Below, piece after piece: positions 61,034-64,000 of a stretch of 64,000 nucleotides of DNA. The notes beneath the pieces were generated by a model that saw nothing but the letters and a program-made list of their open reading frames with translations, searched no databases and was not told the origin of the DNA. The position numbers and the translations under genes are program-made. How positions within the stretch are numbered: position 1 is the stretch's first letter; each line of letters opens with the position of its first letter. Source of the stretch: Dryomyza anilis (Eukaryota; Arthropoda; Insecta; Diptera; Dryomyzidae); the NCBI GenBank assembly GCA_951804985.1, contig OX638132.1, positions 13,807,529-13,871,528 on the forward strand, read 5' to 3'.

Positions 61034-64000
61034 CTAAACGACGGTTGCGAGACCTTCGATGAATTGAAATAAGAATTTGAGCTCAGAGTGCTAAGCTTAC
61101 CGGTATGTTGAAACGTTGCACGGGTATCTGTGGTGCAAATGAGCTACGTCCACCGATGTTGCTGTTCGCTACTGGACGCAGATAAGTGTTGTTGGGCAGT
61201 TTGAGAACCTCCGCGGGCGTTGGTGGTAACTGTGCAACGTTATTGCTCACGGTGGCGCTATTTTTAGTAGGCAATTTTTCACGTTTGTTGATGTTGCTGC
61301 CGATGACAACTTTCTGGTTGTTAGTGCTGCTGTTGTTGCCAACATTTGTGTTCGACGTTCTGTTGTTACCGCGTTGTCTTGTCTGCTAATTCATACAAAA
61401 AATAATGTTTATGAGATAAAATTCAAAAACTCATTTTGCATCACCAACAACTAACTCACTTCCGTATGATTGCTGACATTGACGCTCTGCACATGCGCAT
61501 TGTCATTGCCGGCGACGGGTCGCGTCTGCGCACAGCTGACCGCATGCTGACTCCAGTGCTGCTGCTGACACGGATAATCACAGTAAGACGTATTCCAGCA
61601 GCAGTAGAACTGTGCCTCGCGGCCACAGTGTGCGCACCACTGCTTGCGCTTTGTCTCCTCGACGGAGCGCAGCCGCTCCAACTCGCACTGGCGCCGCACC
61701 TCGGATGCAATGCGATTCTTTTCGAGCTCCATGCTTTTGCGCATCTCGCAGAGCATTAGATCGGAGGTGCGCTTCAGTTCGTTGATTTCGCGATCGTATC
61801 GCTGTTTGGTGCGTTCCAACTCCATGCTGAGCAGGGTGATTTTCGCCTGCAGCACAGAGTCGTCGCCCGCGGACATTTCACACATGGTATCCTCCATGAC
61901 GGATATGAAAAAGTCGGTTAACTAGGAGAAATTAATTGAAAATTGTTTTCAGTAAAAAATATTAAATAATAACAAATATTATTAGGGGAGCCTGGGGTAA
62001 AGTGGAACATGGGGTAATGTGGGAAATTGACATGTTTTTGCACTTAGAAAAACAAAAATAAATGTGAAATTTATTGAAAGTGAAAGGCATAAATATGGTA
62101 TTCTGCTAATGCAAAAAGTTAGCAAATTAAAGTTTGACAAAATATTTTTAATTAATGATGCAGATCGATAGGTCCTTTGAAAACCAACAATAATTGCCTT
62201 TACATCACTATTTTATCTTGTACCATTAAAGAGTTATAGCAAAAAAACGAAAAGATTCGCCCTTTTGGCATGACAAGATTTTTAATTTTTCCAATTTCTT
62301 CGTTTTGGTGCGGATGGTGTATTGGTGCAAGATAAAATAGTGGTGTAAAGATATGAATTATTTGTTTTTAAAGCACCTATAGATTGGCATCATCATTTAA
62401 AAATATTTTTTAAAAAATTTTTCCTGCAAATAACAAATGGCAAATTAATGTTTGACAAAATAATTTTAATTAATGTTGCCATAGATTGGTGCTTTAAAAT
62501 CAAGCAATTAATGTCTTTACATTACTATTTTATCTTGCGCTAATAAAAAGTTATAGCATAAAAAACAAATATATTTCCGTTTTGATCAGGATATAGTCTC
62601 ACAAAATCCGTATTTATAATTCAGTAGGTTGTCCAAATCTAAAGATATTTTACATACGTTATAATAATTGACAAATAAACCAAAATAACAGTAAAAATTA
62701 AAAAATATATATAAATTTTGATAATTTTTAAAGCACTTCAAACTCTAATATTTGATTTCCCAACATTTTTAAAAATGAACATTCGCTCCTTTGGCATGAC
62801 AGTGACGATATTGTCTAAGCAGATGATCGGATATGCTTGTATCGTACAGAAGGGGCGTAAGAAAAAAAAAAAACAAATAAAGATAAAAATATGCTGTATT
62901 ATTTAGTTCATTTTGAATATTTCTATTTTGATTTGCCATAAAATTAAAAACACCTTTGATATTTATATATGTTTCTTAATACGAGGGAACTACATTATTT
63001 TTATTTAAAAGGACGATAAATATTCTCAATTTAAAATGCATATTTATGAAATTCAATTGATGTTTTGTTAATATAGTTTGTTAATTTCTGAATAATACTT
63101 TGAACTAGATGAGTTTTATCTCTAAAACGTTTCACAGTATTTTTCACAATTAAATAGATACAAAAAAACGAAAAAAATTACCTTGTGCGCATTCTCTACA
63201 AGCGTTCGGCACACAGGACCTGCCTGCGAGGGAAACATAACGCTGCCGTCAGACTGCAACGGTCCATTCGGACGCGGTGACATGCGCGGTGGACCACGAC
63301 AGATGACCTCGGTGACAGCGGCGGCCAGAGTAGGCGTCACAAAATCACCCAATAAATGTGAGTCCGGCGTATGACTGGCAGGGCTGTTGCTACAGTTGAT
63401 GATGTTGTTGTTGCTGATGCCGTTGCCGCCAGAGCTGTTGGGCAATTGATCGACGGGCAGCGTGTTGGAGGCGAGCACAGTGCCATTTGTCTGTAATGCA
63501 GCGATTGTTGGCGACGTTGTTGCCGTAGTTGTAAATGTGTTGTACGAGAGGCCGGCCAAAGGTGGTGGTACAGAGTGTGTAATAGATGTGGACGATGGCA
63601 ATTGCATATTAGTTGCTGTTGCCGATGTTGTTGCCGATACTGCTGTCGTTGTTGTTGCTGACACTGCTGCTGTGCCATTGCAAGGCGCTAGAGTGACAGC
63701 TGCTGAGCACGGCGTTGCAACCTTTGTGACGGCCGTCAGTGGCGGCACCGGTATAGCGCTGTTACAACGTATGGTGGCTACATCCACTGGTATGGAGACC
63801 ATGCTGGTCTTGGACAATGTGCGCTTGGCATCGATGTTGCTGCAAGTGGCAGCAATTGTTGGCGATGTGCATGGTGAAATTTGGGCACTGCAATGCGCGG
63901 GACTTTGTTCGGAGGGCGAGCGATTAGGAAACGATTTACGCGCGCGTTGCTGATCTTGGCGCAGTTTGTGCTGCAGCTGTTGTTGAAGTTGTTGTTGCTG
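60740..64000 (-). CDS. Zmynd8: ZMYND8-like chromatin reader, 3' part (MYND finger), cut by right edge
   Basis: ZMYND8 proteins bind acetylated and methylated histones through a PHD-bromo-PWWP module and recruit corepressor partners through a C-terminal MYND finger; they act in the nucleus. Only the part downstream of the reader module is in the window. Exons 64000-63182, 61921-61460, 61385-61101 and 61033-60740 have GT..AG borders and all join in phase 0. Exon order: a Gln-rich and Ser/Thr/Ala-rich linker; a helical segment beginning LTDFFISVMEDT; a MYND finger KQWCAHCGREAQFYCCWNTS followed by YCDYPCQQQHWSQHAVSC with all seven Cys and one His ligand; then Asn/Thr-rich and Ala/Ser-rich low-complexity tails ending at a TGA. 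The string FYCCWNTSYCDYPCQQ is diagnostic of ZMYND8 against other MYND proteins. The reader domains should lie beyond position 64000. An open extension follows the TGA. Confidence 0.9.
61101..61385 (-). CDS. Zmynd8: ZMYND8-like gene, exon after the MYND finger
   Basis: Acceptor TTGTATGAATTAG and donor CCG|GTAAGC, 95 codons in phase 0. Asn/Thr-rich at first (QTRQRGNNRTSNTNVGNNSS), then AQLPPTPAEVLKLPNNTYLR and SSFAPQIPVQRFNIP. No known domain. Confidence 0.8.
61460..61921 (-). CDS. Zmynd8: ZMYND8-like gene, coiled-coil and MYND-finger exon
   Basis: Acceptor TTCTCCTAG and donor GAA|GTGAGT, 154 codons. Residues 1-90 of the exon are a charged helix with heptad-like Leu/Met spacing (ITLLSMELERTKQRYDREIN, LMLCEMRKSMELEKNRIASE). 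The C6HC MYND zinc finger follows at about 96-130. The finger binds proline-rich partner peptides in the family. Confidence 0.93.
61983..62050. mobile_element. Terminal fragment of the GGGAAACCTG/TA element (in intron)
   Basis: TAGGGGAGCCTGGGGTAAAG, then ACATGGGGTAATGTGGGAAA and TTTTTGCACTTAGAAAAA match the left end of the element at 37092. Confidence 0.6.
62150..62815 (-). mobile_element. Fragment of the CATGCCAAAGGGGCGAATGT element family (in intron)
   Basis: GATCGATAGGTCCTTTGAAA, GCAAAAAAACGAAAAGATTC, AAAATAGTGGTGTAAAGAT and the end ACATTCGCTCCTTTGGCATG (about 62780-62798) match the element at 9570-12130, including the right terminus. The left end is missing. It lies in the 1.26-kb intron between the first two visible exons. 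Confidence 0.65.
63182..64000 (-). CDS. Zmynd8: ZMYND8-like gene, Gln- and Ser/Thr-rich exon (5' end outside window)
   Basis: The frame is open from the window edge (QQQQLQQQLQHKLRQDQQRA) for 273 codons to a donor CAAG|GTAATT at 63182. After the Gln run come PNRSPSEQSPAHCSAQISPC and a long Thr/Ala/Ser linker, then CRGPPRMSPRPNGPLQSDGS and VCRTLVENAHK. No start codon is needed inside the window because the exon is internal. It is a disordered linker between the reader module and the MYND finger. Confidence 0.85.

Noticed and set aside
63462..63953. 163-codon plus-strand open frame
   Set aside because: It is the reverse shadow of the Ala/Thr/Gln-rich ZMYND8 exon, whose frame, donor site and match to the family decide the strand.

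Overview
The window is AT-rich, intron-containing animal DNA, most likely from a higher dipteran fly (tephritid or calyptrate type). The evidence is a ZMYND8-type chromatin gene, a CRAL-TRIO gene of the kind expanded in insects, many DINE-1/Helentron-like repeats with GTCT microsatellites, tRNA-derived SINEs, and mariner/Tc1 and hAT remnants. The species cannot be fixed from sequence alone.

Layout. Positions 1-51,600 hold no gene I can establish. They are a mosaic of transposon copies, minisatellites and short GC-richer single-copy islands (about 0.5-1.0, 5.4-6.0, 14.0-14.5, 20.8-21.1, 25.1-25.4, 29.5-30.2, 35.7-36.3, 47.1-47.8 and 48.0-48.4 kb). Two islands contain splice-site-flanked open frames that could be exons (5480-5613, 17366-17487), but this is weak. 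Insertion order can often be read from target-site duplications. The clearest case is a four-layer nest at 22.05-24.18 kb: a hAT-like element contains another hAT-like element, which contains a DINE-like copy, which contains a SINE. Other cases are a 2.5-kb inverted-repeat element at 9.57-12.13 kb invaded by a DINE copy and a hAT element, and a SINE inserted at the 5' edge of a second SINE at 12.7-13.2 kb.

Positions 51,670-57,103 (+) hold a complete five-exon gene for a 297-residue CRAL-TRIO lipid-transfer protein. Its 3.5-kb first intron is packed with repeats. A dead mariner copy (58.9-59.8 kb, minus) lies in the convergent intergenic space. From 60.2 kb to the right edge the minus strand carries the 3' part of a ZMYND8 orthologue: a Gln-rich exon, a coiled-coil plus MYND-finger exon, and two low-complexity exons, all joined in phase 0. 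Its last exon has an in-frame TGA followed by 139 further sense codons in the same frame, a candidate for stop-codon readthrough or a corrected or variant stop.

The two genes converge on the 57.1-60.2 kb interval and each has poly(A) signals there. Nothing in the sequence suggests they act in one pathway: the ZMYND8 family is nuclear and reads chromatin, and CRAL-TRIO proteins carry small lipids in the cytosol. The rest of the window is best read as a record of repeated transposon invasion.
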